This document shows positions 35,689 through 44,798 of a stretch of DNA of 64,000 nucleotides, piece by piece; positions within the stretch are counted from its first letter, which is position 1, and each line of letters begins with the position of its first letter. Below the pieces are notes generated by a model that worked only from the letters and a program-made list of their open reading frames with translations, was not told the origin of the DNA and ran no database searches. Position numbers and translations under genes: made by a program. The DNA comes from Paenibacillus hamazuiensis (GTDB lineage Bacteria > Bacillota > Bacilli > Paenibacillales > NBRC-103111), in contig NZ_JALRMO010000001.1 in assembly GCF_023276405.1 (NCBI RefSeq), positions 5,639,001-5,703,000 of the forward strand, given 5' to 3'.

Positions 35689-36576
35689 TTAACGAGTGAG
35701 GAGAAACTCTCTGGGGGATAAACCGGTAATCCGCTTGAAATGCCGGTTCATATGACTTTGATCCGCAAACCCCAGAACGGCGGAGATTTCCGCCATCGTC
35801 AAGCCGCGGCTTTGAATGAGGGATTTGGCTTTGTCGATGCGGATATTGATGAAGTACTGATGCGGACTAAGTCCGGTTGCCAGCTTGAAGAGGCGGCTCA
35901 AATAAGATTGGCTCATATTGGCCACGGCCGCCAATTCCTCCAAAGATATTTCCCGCTCCATGTTGGCGTGCATATATTCTACGACGCGCGAGACCTGCTG
36001 TTCGGTCATTTTATTGGGCAAGGCTGTCCGCTTTTTTGAGGAGGTGGCATAATTTTGCAGCAGATGGACCGTCAGCAGATTGGCCAGCGAGTCGATATAA
36101 AGCTTGCCGCTTGCTCCTTCGCTTTGAAGCTCGTCCAATAACCACTGGCTTAAATGAAACAGCTTCGGGTCGTTGAATCGCAGCTTGTGATTCAGTTCGA
36201 CGTTCCCGCCGGAGGCCGCAAATTCAGAATGATCGGCAACTTGCTTCACAAATGTGGGATCAAGCTCCAGACGGAGAAAAGAAAGTTCATTCTCCCACCT
36301 GCAATAGCTCATCTCTCCCGCCGAGAAAATGTTGATATCTCCGGGGCGGGCGACCCCCTCTTCATTTAATCCGTCGCCTCGTTCAAACACCTTAACCGGC
36401 CCGGGAGTCGTATGAAGGACGATGAGATGCTTGGATAACGACGGCTCATACGCTTCCTGAGGGGCGATCCCTTGCCATTTGGAAAGGGAAATATGATCCC
36501 ATCCCAGATTGTCGCTGCTTAGCAAAGGTCCGTTTCGAATCGGTTTATTTTCTACAATAACTGACGGTTTCCGCAT
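35689..36576 (-). CDS. AraC family transcription regulator
   Basis: A 295-residue regulator: cupin-like sensor domain in residues 35-120 (GDINIFSAGEMSYCRW), then two HTH motifs (SLEELAAVANMSQSYLSRLF and TMAEISAVLGFADQSHMNRH) with TGLSPREFL at the end. GGAGGGG precedes the ATG. It stands alone between its own terminator and the SDR remnant; its target is unclear, possibly the aldo-keto reductase upstream on the same strand. Confidence 0.92.
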   Translation of the reverse strand: MRKPSVIVENKPIRNGPLLSSDNLGWDHISLSKWQGIAPQEAYEPSLSKHLIVLHTTPGPVKVFERGDGLNEEGVARPGDINIFSAGEMSYCRWENELSFLRLELDPTFVKQVADHSEFAASGGNVELNHKLRFNDPKLFHLSQWLLDELQSEGASGKLYIDSLANLLTVHLLQNYATSSKKRTALPNKMTEQQVSRVVEYMHANMEREISLEELAAVANMSQSYLSRLFKLATGLSPHQYFINIRIDKAKSLIQSRGLTMAEISAVLGFADQSHMNRHFKRITGLSPREFLLTR

Positions 36577-36694
36577 AGCGGTTCCCCTCCACTCGTGTTC
36601 GTGCCGATAAGCGCATTATAAATGCAATGATTTTATTGTAAGTTTTAACAAGGATTCCCGTCAATCATTGTTTGAACGATAACCGATAAACGAG

Positions 36695-36724
36695 AAAAAG
36701 CACCCACGACCAATGATCATGGGT
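36695..36724 (-). terminator. Rho-independent terminator after the AKR/SDR remnant
   Basis: On the minus strand ACCCATGA and TCGTGGGT (36717-36724 and 36702-36709) form an eight-pair stem with one wobble, then GC and TTTTT. Confidence 0.65.
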
Positions 36725-36783
36725 ACCGGCAATGCACGTCTTCGTATGCTTCGTGAAGAGGGGATCAAATCCGCGCGGGGCGC

Positions 36784-37044
36784 TCAGAATGCGCCGCCGC
36801 CTGCGCCGATGTTCTGGCCGGTCACCCAGCGCCCGGCATCGCTTGCAAGAAACACGGCCGCATCGGCGATGTCCCCCGGTTCGCCGATCCGGTTGAACGG
36901 CGACATCGCAGCAGCCGCGTCGCGATAGCGGTCCTGCATCATGTCCGTTTCCGTCGGACCGGGTGAGACCGCGTTTACCGTTATCCCGCGTTGGCCCAGC
37001 TCCCAGGACAAGCTCCGCACGAACTGTTCCACGGCTCCTTTGCT
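36784..37044 (-). pseudogene. C-terminal remnant of an SDR oxidoreductase
   Basis: Eighty-six codons read as the end of a classical SDR: SKGAVEQFVRSLSWELGQRG, then TVNAVSPGPTETDM, RIGEPGDIADAAVFLASD and WVTGQNIGAGGG. The frame begins directly after the stop of the aldo-keto reductase, at the Ser-Lys of what should be YxxSK, so everything upstream, including the catalytic Tyr and nucleotide loop, is gone. A GTG in frame at 37032 with AAAGGAG just before it could still start an 82-residue peptide, but it would be inactive. Confidence 0.85.
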
Positions 37045-38064
37045 TTACTTGAGCGCCTCCGCAACGTTGGCATCGAGGGACATCGCGGCGAACCAGTTCG
37101 GATACAGCGGTGTCGGACGCGTCAATCGATCCAGCGTCGCGAGCTGCTCCGCCGGCAAATTCAGCTCGACGGCGCGCAAGTTGTCTTCCAGCTGAGACAA
37201 TTTGCTCGAGCCAACAAGCACGCTGCTGACTTGAGGCTGGGCAAGCAGCCATGCAAGCGAAATTTGCGCCGGCGTTGCACCGTGTTCGTGGGCTAATTCT
37301 CGAACCGAATCCAATACGCTAAAGCCCCACTCCTTGTCATGCGGAAAAAAATCGAAGCCGCTCAGCCGGTTGCTTGGATCGTTCAGATTATCCCGGGTAT
37401 ATTTGCCGCTTAAGAAACCGCCGGCCAGCGGGCTCCATACGGACAGCCCGACGCCATTGTTTTTCATGAAAGGGATCGTTTCATGCTCGATGTCGCGGCC
37501 GACCAAGGAATAGTACATTTGCCCGTTGATAAAGGAGGCCCACCCGCGTTCGCGCTGCATCTGAACGGCTTGAGCGGCCATCCATGCCGGCCAGTTGGAA
37601 TAGCCGATATAGCGCACTTTGCCTTGCCGGACCAGATCGTTCAGCGCCTCGAGCGTTTCTTCGAGCGGGGTGAACGGATCGGTTTTATGAACGATGTACA
37701 AGTCGATATAATCGGTATTTAACCGGGCTAAGCTCGCCTCGCACGCAGCGAACAAATGCTTTCGCGACAGTCCGGCTTGGACCAGGCCCGGGCCGTTCCG
37801 AAAGCCCGCTTTGGTGGCGATGACAACCTCCTTCCGCCTTGCCTGAAGCAGCCGTCCGAGTATCTCCTCGCTTTGTCCGTCTGCGTAGCCGTCCGCCGTA
37901 TCGAAGAAATTAATTCCCGCTTCGAGCGCCCGTTCCACCAGCTCCTGCGCATGATCTTGCCCTACCTTATATACGCTCGGAATGTTTCCCGAACCGAACG
38001 TCATGGCCCCGAAAGCCAGCTTCGATACGATCAAACCGGATTTGCCCAATTGCACATATTTCAT
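37045..38064 (-). CDS. Aldo-keto reductase
   Basis: A 339-residue TIM-barrel NADPH reductase: FDTADGYADGQSE (Asp and Tyr of the tetrad) near 56, IATKAGF (Lys) near 83, YIVHKTDP (His) near 125, GSSKLSQLEDNL near the coenzyme site. It reduces aldehydes in the cytoplasm, substrate unknown. Its last codons run straight into the truncated SDR. It is divergent from the DedA-like gene. Confidence 0.9.
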   Translation of the reverse strand: MKYVQLGKSGLIVSKLAFGAMTFGSGNIPSVYKVGQDHAQELVERALEAGINFFDTADGYADGQSEEILGRLLQARRKEVVIATKAGFRNGPGLVQAGLSRKHLFAACEASLARLNTDYIDLYIVHKTDPFTPLEETLEALNDLVRQGKVRYIGYSNWPAWMAAQAVQMQRERGWASFINGQMYYSLVGRDIEHETIPFMKNNGVGLSVWSPLAGGFLSGKYTRDNLNDPSNRLSGFDFFPHDKEWGFSVLDSVRELAHEHGATPAQISLAWLLAQPQVSSVLVGSSKLSQLEDNLRAVELNLPAEQLATLDRLTRPTPLYPNWFAAMSLDANVAEALK

Positions 38065-38256
38065 TTTTCTCTGCCTCCATGGAATAGGATTATTTTTCTT
38101 GACTTAAGTGTATCGCTTGGCAGTAGCTCTTTTCTTGAATAAAACAACCGGGAATTTGTATAAAATGCTCATTTCGTTATTGGATTTACATGTTTTGGAT
38201 TCATCTATTTTGGAATAATATTTATATTTAAATGCCCGGAAACAATGGAGGTACAA

Positions 38257-39531
38257 GTGGTACATTTCATTCAACAACTTTTGAATCAATACGGATATTT
38301 CATTCTGGCTGCAGCTCTCATGCTTGAGCTTTTAGCGCTTCCACTGCCGGGCGAAATCCTTATGACATATACAGGACTTATGATATTCCAAGGACATTTC
38401 AATTGGATTTTGAGCATCTTGACCGCAGGTTCAGGCGCATCGCTTGGGATGACGATCTCCTATTGGATCGGCTTTAAACTGGGTACTCCCTTTTTTGAAA
38501 AGTACGGTGCAAAGATCCATCTGGGGCCTGACAAATTAAAGAAAACGTCGGAATGGTTCGAACGTTATGGCAACAAACTGTTGATCATTGCTTTCTACAT
38601 TCCCGGAATTCGGCATTTCACGGGATATTTTTCCGGAGTTACACGGATACCGTTTCGTACGTACATGATTTTTGCCTATTTCGGAGCTTTTTTATGGGCG
38701 GGAACATTTATATCGTTAGGTAAAATCCTCGGTCCAAAATGGGAGCAATTTCATCATAGTATCACCAAATATTTGCTCCTAGCGGGGATTATCTCGGCGT
38801 TGACTTTCATAGTTATTTATACATATAAAAGATATAGAAGCCAACTTTACGGGGTGACGGTAAAAGGACTGAACAGAGGGGTCAAAACGTTTCATTCCTT
38901 AGGCAAAGTAAAGTTTCTGGTTTTCATATCTTTCGGGGTATTTCTAGCCCTTTTTATTATGATGGCAGGTTTGGTTCAAGATTTCTTGGCCAACGAATTC
39001 GTTGAATTTGACGCGATAACCTCGTACATCGTCCATGCATTATTCGATGAGCGTTGGGCGGTATGGATGAATCGTTTCGCCTTTCTTGCTTCGGTTCAGG
39101 TGCTTTTAACGACAGCGGCTTTCGTGTTTGTCTGGATTTGGTTAAAAGGAAAAGACCGGCTGCTGGAAACAGGATTTTTATTGTTTGTCCTCATCGGCGG
39201 CGAAATATGGGATGAAGGTTTGCGAAGGCTTTTTCATCGAACCGGACCAATGAACCTTATCAATACGTTTCCGAGCGAACAGACATTCATCACCATGATT
39301 TTCTTGGGATTTGCGGCTTATCTTTTCGTGCGGCACCTGAATATCGCTTGGCTTCGAACGGGTGCGTTTGTGTTTGTTATCGCCGTTCTGTTTCTTGTCG
39401 GGATCAGCCGCATATACTTCGACATTCAGTATCCGAGCGATGTGGCGGCGGGATATGTATTCGGCGGCGTTTGGCTTAGTCTCAACGTCGTTCTGCTGGA
39501 AATTTTCCGGGTTTTAAAGCGAGTAAGATAA
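38257..39531 (+). CDS. DedA family / PAP2-like fusion membrane protein with degenerate phosphatase motifs
   Basis: A 424-residue, roughly ten-helix protein. Residues 1-195 are a DedA/SNARE-associated domain (PLPGEILMTYTGLM, YGNKLLIIAFYIPGIRHFTG), a family of lipid scramblases and transport factors. Residues 220-424 fold like a PAP2 lipid phosphatase, but the three catalytic motifs are altered: the K-x6-R-P motif reads R-x6-G-P, PSGH reads PSEQ (339-342), and the SR-x5-H motif reads SR-x5-Q (Gln391). Both active histidines are glutamine. I start at GTG 38257, with GGAGG five bases upstream; an ATG at 38245 is possible. It is followed by an MFS gene after 35 bases. Confidence 0.85.
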   Translation: MVHFIQQLLNQYGYFILAAALMLELLALPLPGEILMTYTGLMIFQGHFNWILSILTAGSGASLGMTISYWIGFKLGTPFFEKYGAKIHLGPDKLKKTSEWFERYGNKLLIIAFYIPGIRHFTGYFSGVTRIPFRTYMIFAYFGAFLWAGTFISLGKILGPKWEQFHHSITKYLLLAGIISALTFIVIYTYKRYRSQLYGVTVKGLNRGVKTFHSLGKVKFLVFISFGVFLALFIMMAGLVQDFLANEFVEFDAITSYIVHALFDERWAVWMNRFAFLASVQVLLTTAAFVFVWIWLKGKDRLLETGFLLFVLIGGEIWDEGLRRLFHRTGPMNLINTFPSEQTFITMIFLGFAAYLFVRHLNIAWLRTGAFVFVIAVLFLVGISRIYFDIQYPSDVAAGYVFGGVWLSLNVVLLEIFRVLKRVR

Positions 39532-39566
39532 ACTTTATCACGAATGCGAGGTGACGAACGGAGGTT

Positions 39567-40745
39567 ATGTCCGATACTGCAAAAAGAAGGCTTTTTAAAA
39601 TGAACCCCGTTATTGTCGTACTTGGGTTTGTCAGCTTTTTTACCGACCTGTCCAGCAATATGATCGTGCCCATACTTCCGCTGTATTTAACCGCCGTATT
39701 GCATGTTCAGGTCGGATCGATCGGCATCATTGAAGGAATTGCGGAAAGCACGGCGAGCATTTTAAAGCTGTTTTCAGGGTGGATTACGGATCGCACCGGC
39801 AAATACAAACTTCTGATGTTCATCGGTTATGGATTATCGAATTTGACAAAACCGTTATTTGCCTTAAGCGCCACGTGGGGGCAGGTGCTGATGATTCGAT
39901 TTTCAGACCGCTTCGGAAAAGGAATACGCACATCCCCGCGCGATGCCTTGGTCGCCGACTCCGCCACAAAAGAAGAGCGAGGCAAAGCATTCGGATTCCG
40001 CCGTGCCATGGATGCGCTTGGAGCTGCCCTCGGACCGCTGGCTGCATTCGGTATTCTCGCATTATCTGCAAATAATTACCGTCTCGTCTTTTGGCTTTCG
40101 GTCATACCCGGATTGATCGCAGTTGCTCTTATCGTATTTTTCCTGAAAGAAAAAAAACAGGGTAAAGATCGAAAGGAAGCCGCTCCGCCGAAACTGACCT
40201 TTCGAAATTTAAATCGCCGCTTCATAAGTTTTGCTCTGATCTCCACTCTCTTTGCCGTGGCTAATTTCTCCGATGCGTTTTTGGCGCTGCGGGCACAGGA
40301 CGCCGGGATGCTTCCCGCGCTCATTCCGCTTGCTTTTTTTGCCTTTAATATGAGCAGCAGCATTTTTTCAATGCCCGTCGGCATGCTGTCGGATCGCATC
40401 GGCCGCAGACCCGTGCTTATTTCGGGGTTTGTTATTTTTGCGGTCATTTATTTTGGGTTCGGCATGGCTAAGAGCGCGGCGTGGATCTGGGCGCTGTTCA
40501 TTTTGTACGGACTGTATTACGCCTTCACGGATGGAATACAAAAGGCTTATATTGCCGATATTGTTCCTGAAGGGCAGCGCGGCACCGCAATGGGCACTTA
40601 TAATGCAATGATCGGCATAGCCGCGCTGCCTGCAAGTATTATCGCCGGGTACCTCTGGCAAACCTTCGGACCCATGGCCGCCTTTGGCACCAGCAGCGTT
40701 ATTGCTTTGCTCGCGGCAATATTGATGATTATTTACCGTATATAG
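39567..40745 (+). CDS. Major facilitator superfamily transporter
   Basis: A 392-residue, 12-helix transporter with motif A copies GWITDRTGKYK after helix 2 and GMLSDRIGRRP in the second half, and RFSDRFGKGIRTSPRDALVAD in the first half. It belongs to a broad group of unassigned exporters of small molecules. CGGAGG precedes the ATG. The close spacing to the DedA-like gene suggests one transcript. Confidence 0.9.
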   Translation: MSDTAKRRLFKMNPVIVVLGFVSFFTDLSSNMIVPILPLYLTAVLHVQVGSIGIIEGIAESTASILKLFSGWITDRTGKYKLLMFIGYGLSNLTKPLFALSATWGQVLMIRFSDRFGKGIRTSPRDALVADSATKEERGKAFGFRRAMDALGAALGPLAAFGILALSANNYRLVFWLSVIPGLIAVALIVFFLKEKKQGKDRKEAAPPKLTFRNLNRRFISFALISTLFAVANFSDAFLALRAQDAGMLPALIPLAFFAFNMSSSIFSMPVGMLSDRIGRRPVLISGFVIFAVIYFGFGMAKSAAWIWALFILYGLYYAFTDGIQKAYIADIVPEGQRGTAMGTYNAMIGIAALPASIIAGYLWQTFGPMAAFGTSSVIALLAAILMIIYRI

Positions 40746-40767
40746 ACAATACTTCATTTCAACCTTC

Positions 40768-41982
40768 TCATCTTTGCTTTTCTTGTTCGGCGACTGCCTC
40801 ACTCTTCTCCAAACGTACCGCAGCATTCCGAATCCAGCTGAGCAGCTTGGCATCCTGATACGGAGCGGCTATAAAGGACAAGCCCACCGGCAATCCGTCC
40901 GCTTGATAAAATGGCATCGTTACTTGAGGCAGTCCCCCCAAGCAGGCAATGCAGGATAATTTCATTACTCGGGCCCGCATGCCCTCAATGATATCGCTGG
41001 CAAGACCGATGCTCGGAGCAGTGCAGGGCGCAGTCGGAATGACCAGCAGTCCATCGTCTCCAAGCATATTCGCAAGCGAATCCTTAATGGACTTACGTAC
41101 GGGAACGAGCCGATCGTAGTCGCTTTTCGTCAGCGTGCCGGTCCATTCGAACCTTTCGGCGATTCCGGGGCCGAACCGCGGCCGATGCTTTCTGATCCAT
41201 TCGCCGTGAGCGGACCATATTTCGTAGCCCTGCAGCGTCCGGAACGTGTTCACCCAGTCCGCCAACCCCCGTGGAGCCAGCTCGATCCGGCTGCAGACCG
41301 TCTCGTCTTCCAGCACCCGCAGCGGCCGGAGCAGCGCCTCCCGGCAGGAAGGATCCGCCACGTCCCATGCATCCGTCGCCACGAACAACCGCCGGAAGCC
41401 GCCGCCGGGATGTGCAGCCTCCCGACCCAGCAGCGCGATGCCGACCTTCCATAACGTGTCGGCATCGCGCGCCATCCACCCGACCGTATCGAAGCTTGCC
41501 GCAAGCGGAATAACCCCGCTCACCGGAATCAAGCCGTGAGTAGGCCGAATCCCGTACAGTCCGCAATAAGCGGACGGGATACGCACGGATCCGCCGGTAT
41601 CCGTTCCAAGGGCGAAGTCGGCGAGCTCCGCCGCCACCGCAACCGCGGACCCGCTGGACGAACCGCCCGGAATACATCCGGCAGCTCTCGGATTTACCGG
41701 CGTTCCGTAATGATGATTTTCTCCGTTCAGGCTGAACATCAGCTCGTCGGTGTGCGTCGCTCCCCGAAGGCGCGCCCCCGCCTGCAAAAGCCGGTTCACC
41801 GCCGCCGCATGCTGCCGAGCCGGTTCATGGGTCGCCAGCCAGTCGGGATTTCCCGCCGCATTGACGTGCCCCTTCACGGCAATGACATCCTTGACCGCAA
41901 ACGTCAAATTTTCCAGCTCCCCGTGTCCGTCGGGCCCAACAAACAAATGCTCGTCTATATAGGCGTTCCAGTTATTAGCCAT
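40768..41982 (-). CDS. Amidase signature family hydrolase
   Basis: A 404-residue enzyme with the Ser-cisSer-Lys triad: Lys31 in FAVKD, the cis-Ser within GGSSSGSAVA (about 107-114), and Ser132 in GTDTGGSVRIPSA. It hydrolyses carboxylic amides in the cytoplasm; the GatA-like core is shorter than that of GatA, so it is not the tRNA amidotransferase subunit. GGAGG precedes the ATG. Sequence is G+C-rich. Possibly in one operon with the gamma-glutamyltranspeptidase-like gene 207 bases upstream; that gap shows no clear hairpin or gene. Confidence 0.9.
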   Translation of the reverse strand: MANNWNAYIDEHLFVGPDGHGELENLTFAVKDVIAVKGHVNAAGNPDWLATHEPARQHAAAVNRLLQAGARLRGATHTDELMFSLNGENHHYGTPVNPRAAGCIPGGSSSGSAVAVAAELADFALGTDTGGSVRIPSAYCGLYGIRPTHGLIPVSGVIPLAASFDTVGWMARDADTLWKVGIALLGREAAHPGGGFRRLFVATDAWDVADPSCREALLRPLRVLEDETVCSRIELAPRGLADWVNTFRTLQGYEIWSAHGEWIRKHRPRFGPGIAERFEWTGTLTKSDYDRLVPVRKSIKDSLANMLGDDGLLVIPTAPCTAPSIGLASDIIEGMRARVMKLSCIACLGGLPQVTMPFYQADGLPVGLSFIAAPYQDAKLLSWIRNAAVRLEKSEAVAEQEKQR

Positions 41983-42189
41983 CCCTTTTCCTCCGCCTTC
42001 CTGTCCCGTCCGGCTTTGATCAGCTTCGGCAGATTGAAGGATGCCTGTGCTGCCAAATTTCCGGATTACCCCCCAACCTTAATACGTTAGATTTTATTAC
42101 ATCAAAATTCGTGCAAACAAGGGATCGGACCAGGTTTTGTAACTCGGCACAAAGGATCAAACTATTTTTGTAAATGCGCCCCACCCACC

Positions 42190-43770
42190 TTACCAGCCGA
42201 TTGCCGCTCCGTCGCAGCGCGGGTCGGATCCGCCAATCCGAAAACCGCTTTCGTCAATCAAGATCGCCTGCGCATGGCCGACCACCCCGTCGTAATCGCC
42301 TACCATGCGCACTTTATGCCCCGCCTGAGCGAGCCGTGCCGCAACCTTTTCGCCGATCCGGCTCTCCAGACGGAGCTCCTGGCTTTCATCTCCCCAGGTC
42401 CTCCCCCATACCCAGCGAGGCTCGTTGATCGCCGTTTGAGGGTCCATACCGTAATCGACCATCCGCGTCAGCAGCGCCGTTTGGGTTTGCGGCTGCCCTT
42501 CGCCTCCTTGCGTTCCGTACAGGAGATACGGCTTGCCTTCACGAAGCGCCATCGCCGGCATGAGCGTGTGGAATGTCCGCTTGCGCGGCTCCAAGCGGTT
42601 CACATGGCCGGGGTCCAGCGAGAAATAGGAGCCGCGGTTTTGCAGCAAAATTCCCGTATCCCCGGCAACGACGCCGGAGCCAAACTCGAAGTACAAGCTT
42701 TGTATAAACGACACCGCGTTGCCGTCTTTGTCGACGACCGCGGCATACGCGGTGTCGCTGCCCAGCCGCTCCGGCTCCAGCGTGAGCGCACGATCCATCG
42801 CGATCTGCGAGTACAGCTGCCGGCAATAGCTTTTATCCAGGAAGGAGGCCAGCGGAATATCGGCAAATTCCGGATCCGTCAGGGTACGGTTGCGGTCCCG
42901 GAACGACAGCTTTAACGCTTCGATAAGGAGATGATAATATTCGTACGAGCCGTGTTCCACTCCGCCGAAGTCGCAATTTTCGATGATTTGGGCGGCCATG
43001 ATCGCCGTAAATCCTTGCGAGTTGGGCGGCAGCTGGTACAAATCCAGGCCCCTGTAGCTGCCCGCGGCCGGAGTAACCCAGCTGCCCGCATGATCGGCGA
43101 AATCTTCGGCCGCCAGCAAGCCGTTTCGCTCCCCGAGAAACGAGACGATTCGTCCCGCCAGCTCGCCTTTATAAAATTCGTCGCGGCCTTTAAGAGCAAT
43201 TTGCCGCAGCGTTTGCGCCAGCTCCTTCTGCACGAAGCGGGCCCCCGCTTCCGGCACCTTGCGTGCCGGCAGGTATATGCGGGCCGTAGACGGCTCCGCC
43301 GCCAGCACATCCCGCCTTAAACGCGTATCCTTATGCTGGTCCGGGGAAAGCGGAAAGCCTCCTTCCGCGTAGGCGATCGCCGGCTCAAGCACGTCGGCGA
43401 GCCGCATCCGCCCGTATTCGCGCAGAACGGCATCCCAGCTGTCGACCATGCCGGGAACCGTAACGATGCTGCGAATTCCCCTTACCGGTATGGAGGCTTC
43501 CCCGGCAAAAAGCTCGATGGCGGCCCCGTATCCCGAACGCCCGCTTCCGTTATAGGCCCTAACGGCGCGTTCCTGCGAATGATACATCAACCAGAACGAA
43601 TCCCCGCCGACCCCGGTCATATGCGGGTAAACGACGGCCAAGCACGCGCTCACCGCAACGGCGGCGTCAAAGGCGTTCCCGCCTCTTTCCAAAATCCTCG
43701 CGCCTGCGGCAGAGGCAAGGGCATGCGGGCTGACGACCATAACCGAAGCTCCGCTCATCGCTTTTTCCAT
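42190..43770 (-). CDS. Gamma-glutamyltranspeptidase family (Ntn) hydrolase
   Basis: A 526-residue precursor of the GGT/cephalosporin-acylase family. The large subunit carries VSPHALASAAGARILERGGN at the N-terminus, and the cleavage Thr lies in SDTAYAAVVDKDGNAV near residue 359, where the small subunit would begin. No signal peptide is seen, so it may act inside the cell on gamma-glutamyl or acyl amides. Start ATG 43770 with AAGGGGTGA upstream. Together with the amidase it points to use of an amide-linked nitrogen source. High G+C. Confidence 0.88.
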   Translation of the reverse strand: MEKAMSGASVMVVSPHALASAAGARILERGGNAFDAAVAVSACLAVVYPHMTGVGGDSFWLMYHSQERAVRAYNGSGRSGYGAAIELFAGEASIPVRGIRSIVTVPGMVDSWDAVLREYGRMRLADVLEPAIAYAEGGFPLSPDQHKDTRLRRDVLAAEPSTARIYLPARKVPEAGARFVQKELAQTLRQIALKGRDEFYKGELAGRIVSFLGERNGLLAAEDFADHAGSWVTPAAGSYRGLDLYQLPPNSQGFTAIMAAQIIENCDFGGVEHGSYEYYHLLIEALKLSFRDRNRTLTDPEFADIPLASFLDKSYCRQLYSQIAMDRALTLEPERLGSDTAYAAVVDKDGNAVSFIQSLYFEFGSGVVAGDTGILLQNRGSYFSLDPGHVNRLEPRKRTFHTLMPAMALREGKPYLLYGTQGGEGQPQTQTALLTRMVDYGMDPQTAINEPRWVWGRTWGDESQELRLESRIGEKVAARLAQAGHKVRMVGDYDGVVGHAQAILIDESGFRIGGSDPRCDGAAIGW

Positions 43771-43912
43771 TCGGCTCACCCCTTTTTTTATCAACTAACC
43801 TTACAATATCCCCGCGCTTTGGGGGCGTCAATTCCTATGATTTATATTTGTAAAATAATACAATTGAAACCCCGCCTCATTGTAAAATCATCAATAACTT
43901 CCGTGAAACGAC

Positions 43913-43936
43913 AAAAAGCCTTGATAGATCAAGGCT
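43913..43936 (-). terminator. Rho-independent terminator overlapping the end of the creatininase-type gene
   Basis: AGCCTTGA (43917-43924) pairs with TCAAGGCT (43929-43936) around four bases, with a T run following on the minus strand. The right arm includes the stop codon. Confidence 0.8.
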
Positions 43937-44798
43937 GAACGTCGGTTAAATATTCGTTTGCTTTCCAGCGGGATGACATGGAAACAGGCAGCTGACCTTC
44001 TCTGGGCTGAAAACAGGACCACTTCTCGACCGATTTCATTGTCCTGTTCCAGAATGATTCGATGTCGGCAAAAGATAGCGGCTTTCGATCCCTATTTTCG
44101 TTGGAACGGATCGCCATCAAGCGAACTTTATCCGCCAAGTTTTCTATAGCCGTATGCATAATTTGTTTACCATAATCCGATTCCGCTTTTCCCGCACTCT
44201 CATGCAGGGCAAACCTCGAGACGGCATCTTCGCCCGCAGGCATCACACTCAAATCGATCAAATCCGGGCGGATCGACAGCAGAGCGGAAATCTCATATTG
44301 TCCGGCGTGGTCGCCGGAAAACCGTTCCGCAGTCAGCTCAAAGTCGGTGCCATACCAGACATTTATATCAAATTCTTTCATGAAGGCGTCGGAAACGACT
44401 TTTAAATCCTCCTGATGCGCTCCGCCATGGCCGGACAAAGCGATCACAGCTTTAAACCCTGCGTTATAAAAAGCGCGAAGCTGGTCCACATACAATAAGA
44501 AAAATGTTTTTGGGGAAATCGACGTCATAAACGGATTTTGCTCCCCGACATTGTCCTCCAGCCATCTGGCTGACGGACCGGCTTCGTGAATATGGTAGCC
44601 GACGGCCGGGGCAATGATGCCCCCGGCGATTTTCGCCGTTTCCGTACATATGTGCACAGCTTTCAAACTATCCAGGCCTAAAGCGCTGATGGGTCCGTGA
44701 GGTTCGCACAATCCGATGGGCAGATACACCACCGGGCATTCAGCTTGCCTTGCTTTAAACTCGGATGGAAGCAGTTCGGGCCAGTGCAGCTTAGACAT
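43929..44798 (-). CDS. Creatininase-family hydrolase, second type
   Basis: A 289-residue protein. It keeps the full metal-ligand pattern CEPHGPISALGLDS at about 30-43 (Glu, His, Asp) and ALSGHGGAH near 123, plus GDHAGQYEISALL near 170 that provides the last Glu. It differs from the family member at 4622, which has Tyr in place of the first His. Start ATG 44798 overlaps the end of the upstream aldo-keto reductase by eight bases, with GAGGCG as site. Terminal gene of the minus-strand unit beginning at 47207. Substrate unknown; a cyclic amide or lactam is the family norm. Confidence 0.82.
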   Translation of the reverse strand: MSKLHWPELLPSEFKARQAECPVVYLPIGLCEPHGPISALGLDSLKAVHICTETAKIAGGIIAPAVGYHIHEAGPSARWLEDNVGEQNPFMTSISPKTFFLLYVDQLRAFYNAGFKAVIALSGHGGAHQEDLKVVSDAFMKEFDINVWYGTDFELTAERFSGDHAGQYEISALLSIRPDLIDLSVMPAGEDAVSRFALHESAGKAESDYGKQIMHTAIENLADKVRLMAIRSNENRDRKPLSFADIESFWNRTMKSVEKWSCFQPREGQLPVSMSSRWKANEYLTDVQP

